Origin: Alphaproteobacteria bacterium
GTDB taxonomy: Bacteria; Pseudomonadota; Alphaproteobacteria; Acetobacterales; Acetobacteraceae
Assembly (NCBI GenBank): GCA_026225015.1
Contig: JAMFRY010000131.1
Location: 1 to 6,128, forward strand
DNA length: 6,128 bases
Direction: 5' to 3'
The position numbers were made by a program, and so were the translations under genes. Under the pieces are notes generated by a model. That model saw only the letters and a program-made list of their open reading frames with translations. It made no database searches and was not told the DNA's origin. Shown piece by piece: positions 5,105 through 6,128 of the stretch (position 1 is the stretch's first letter; every line of letters starts with the position of its first letter).

Positions 5105-6128
5105 TCAAGGTCCTTTGCGTTTGCGCCCGCGGCGCTGTTCCGGATCATATCCGCCACCGCCGGGCCCGAGCGGTGTCGGCGTGCGGTGCGCCGGGCTGCC
5201 GGTATTGGGTCTGCGGCTTGGCGGCGGGGGTGGGGGCAGGCCCAACGCCAACGCCTCCAGCCGTTTGATCTCATCGCGCAGCCTGGCGGCTTCCTCGAAT
5301 TCCAGATCGGCCGCGGCATTGCGCATCCGGGTCTCCAGCGTCGCGATGCTGGCCTTGAGGTCCTTGCCGACGAATTCGTCAATCGAGGAATCCTTGACCG
5401 GCGAGACGGTGACATAATCCTGTTCGAAAACCGAATGGATCACTTCGCCGATATGCTTTCGGATGCTTTGCGGGGTGATCCCATGCGCCTTGTTCCAGGC
5501 GGTCTGCTTGGTCCGCCGCCGATCGGTTTCCTCCAGCGCCTGTTTCAGGCTGCGCGTCATCACATCGGCGTATAAAATCACCCGGCCATCGACATTGCGC
5601 GCCGCGCGGCCGATGGTTTGCACCAGCGAGGTAACGGAGCGCAAAAATCCTTCCTTATCCGCATCGAGAATCGCCACCAGCATACATTCGGGAATATCCA
5701 GCCCCTCGCGCAGCAGGTTGATACCGACCAGCACGTCGAACGCGCCCACCCGCAGATCGCGGATGATCTCGATGCGCTCCAGCGTATCGATATCGGAATG
5801 TAGATAGCGCACCCTTATCCCGTGCTCGGTGAGATATTCGGTCAGGTCTTCGGCCATGCGCTTGGTCAGCGTGGTGACCAGAACGCGGCCGCCTTGCGCT
5901 GTCACCACACGGATTTCGGCCAGAAGGTCATCGACCTGGTGCTCGACCGGGCGGATTTCCGTGATCGGGTCGACCAGACCGGTCGGGCGGATGACCTGCT
6001 CGGCGAAGGTTCCCCCGGTGCGCTCCAGCTCCCACGGCCCCGGCGTTGCCGAGACGAAAACGGTTTGCGGCCGGAAAGACTCCCATTCCTCGAATTTCAG
6101 CGGCCGGTTATCAATGCAGCTCGGCAGC
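5105..6128 (-). CDS. uvrB: Excinuclease ABC subunit UvrB, C-terminal half (5' end outside window)
   Basis: The frame is open from the right edge to TGA at 5107-5105, giving 340 residues, about half of a normal UvrB. UvrB is the damage-verifying, helicase-like subunit of nucleotide excision repair that receives damage from UvrA and recruits UvrC. Counting from the first visible residue, the marks are LPSCIDNRPL (1-10), VSATPGPWE (25-33), LVGINLLREGLDIPE (133-147, helicase motif V), QTIGRAARN (170-178, motif VI) and a C-terminal UVR coiled-coil domain with the DLEFEEAARLRDEI core (about 260-295) that contacts UvrC. ATP-binding motif I and the beta-hairpin lie outside. After the UVR domain comes an unusual tail of about 45 residues: six prolines, Ser/Thr/Pro-rich sequence, GPGGGGYDPE and the basic end RRGRKRKGP. 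Its start and any LexA-controlled promoter cannot be seen. Confidence 0.97.
   Translation of the reverse strand, partial: LPSCIDNRPLKFEEWESFRPQTVFVSATPGPWELERTGGTFAEQVIRPTGLVDPITEIRPVEHQVDDLLAEIRVVTAQGGRVLVTTLTKRMAEDLTEYLTEHGIRVRYLHSDIDTLERIEIIRDLRVGAFDVLVGINLLREGLDIPECMLVAILDADKEGFLRSVTSLVQTIGRAARNVDGRVILYADVMTRSLKQALEETDRRRTKQTAWNKAHGITPQSIRKHIGEVIHSVFEQDYVTVSPVKDSSIDEFVGKDLKASIATLETRMRNAAADLEFEEAARLRDEIKRLEALALGLPPPPPPSRRPNTGSPAHRTPTPLGPGGGGYDPEQRRGRKRKGP

Overview
The window is GC-rich, densely packed bacterial chromosome with every convincing gene on the minus strand. The presence of an EipB/DUF1849 protein (an alphaproteobacterial family), the style of DnaN, RecF and UvrB, and the Gly-rich, basic UvrB tail suggest an alphaproteobacterium. 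Acetobacteraceae or a related Rhodospirillales lineage is my best guess. That placement is inferred from sequence style, not from a search.

In the direction of transcription (high to low coordinates) the layout is as follows. (1) The 3' half of uvrB enters from the right edge and ends at 5105. (2) After 8 bases comes a secreted EipB-family envelope protein (4305-5096). (3) A 383-base gap (3922-4304) has no convincing gene. It holds an exact 11-bp direct repeat, a perfect 17-bp palindrome nested in a wider inverted repeat, two GC-rich stem-loops and a candidate extended -10 promoter. (4) dnaN (2797-3921), recF (1667-2788), a YmdB-type metallophosphoesterase (829-1653) and a MaoC-like double-hotdog dehydratase (1-827, cut by the left edge) follow with gaps of 8, 13 and 1 base. 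They are very probably one operon.

Functionally, uvrB (nucleotide excision repair), dnaN (sliding clamp) and recF (gap repair) form a replication and repair core. Joined to it are an envelope-integrity protein, a cyclic-nucleotide phosphodiesterase-type enzyme and an acyl-CoA hydratase-like protein. The common dnaA-dnaN-recF-gyrB order is absent: no dnaA lies upstream of dnaN and no gyrB follows recF.

The genes are mostly ordinary housekeeping genes. I see no phage, transposon, CRISPR array, tRNA or rRNA. Two things merit a second look: the MaoC-like protein, whose catalytic His is displaced by one residue in an otherwise gap-free match to the hydratase-2 motif, and the structured region upstream of dnaN. 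I found no clear evidence for a new biological system.
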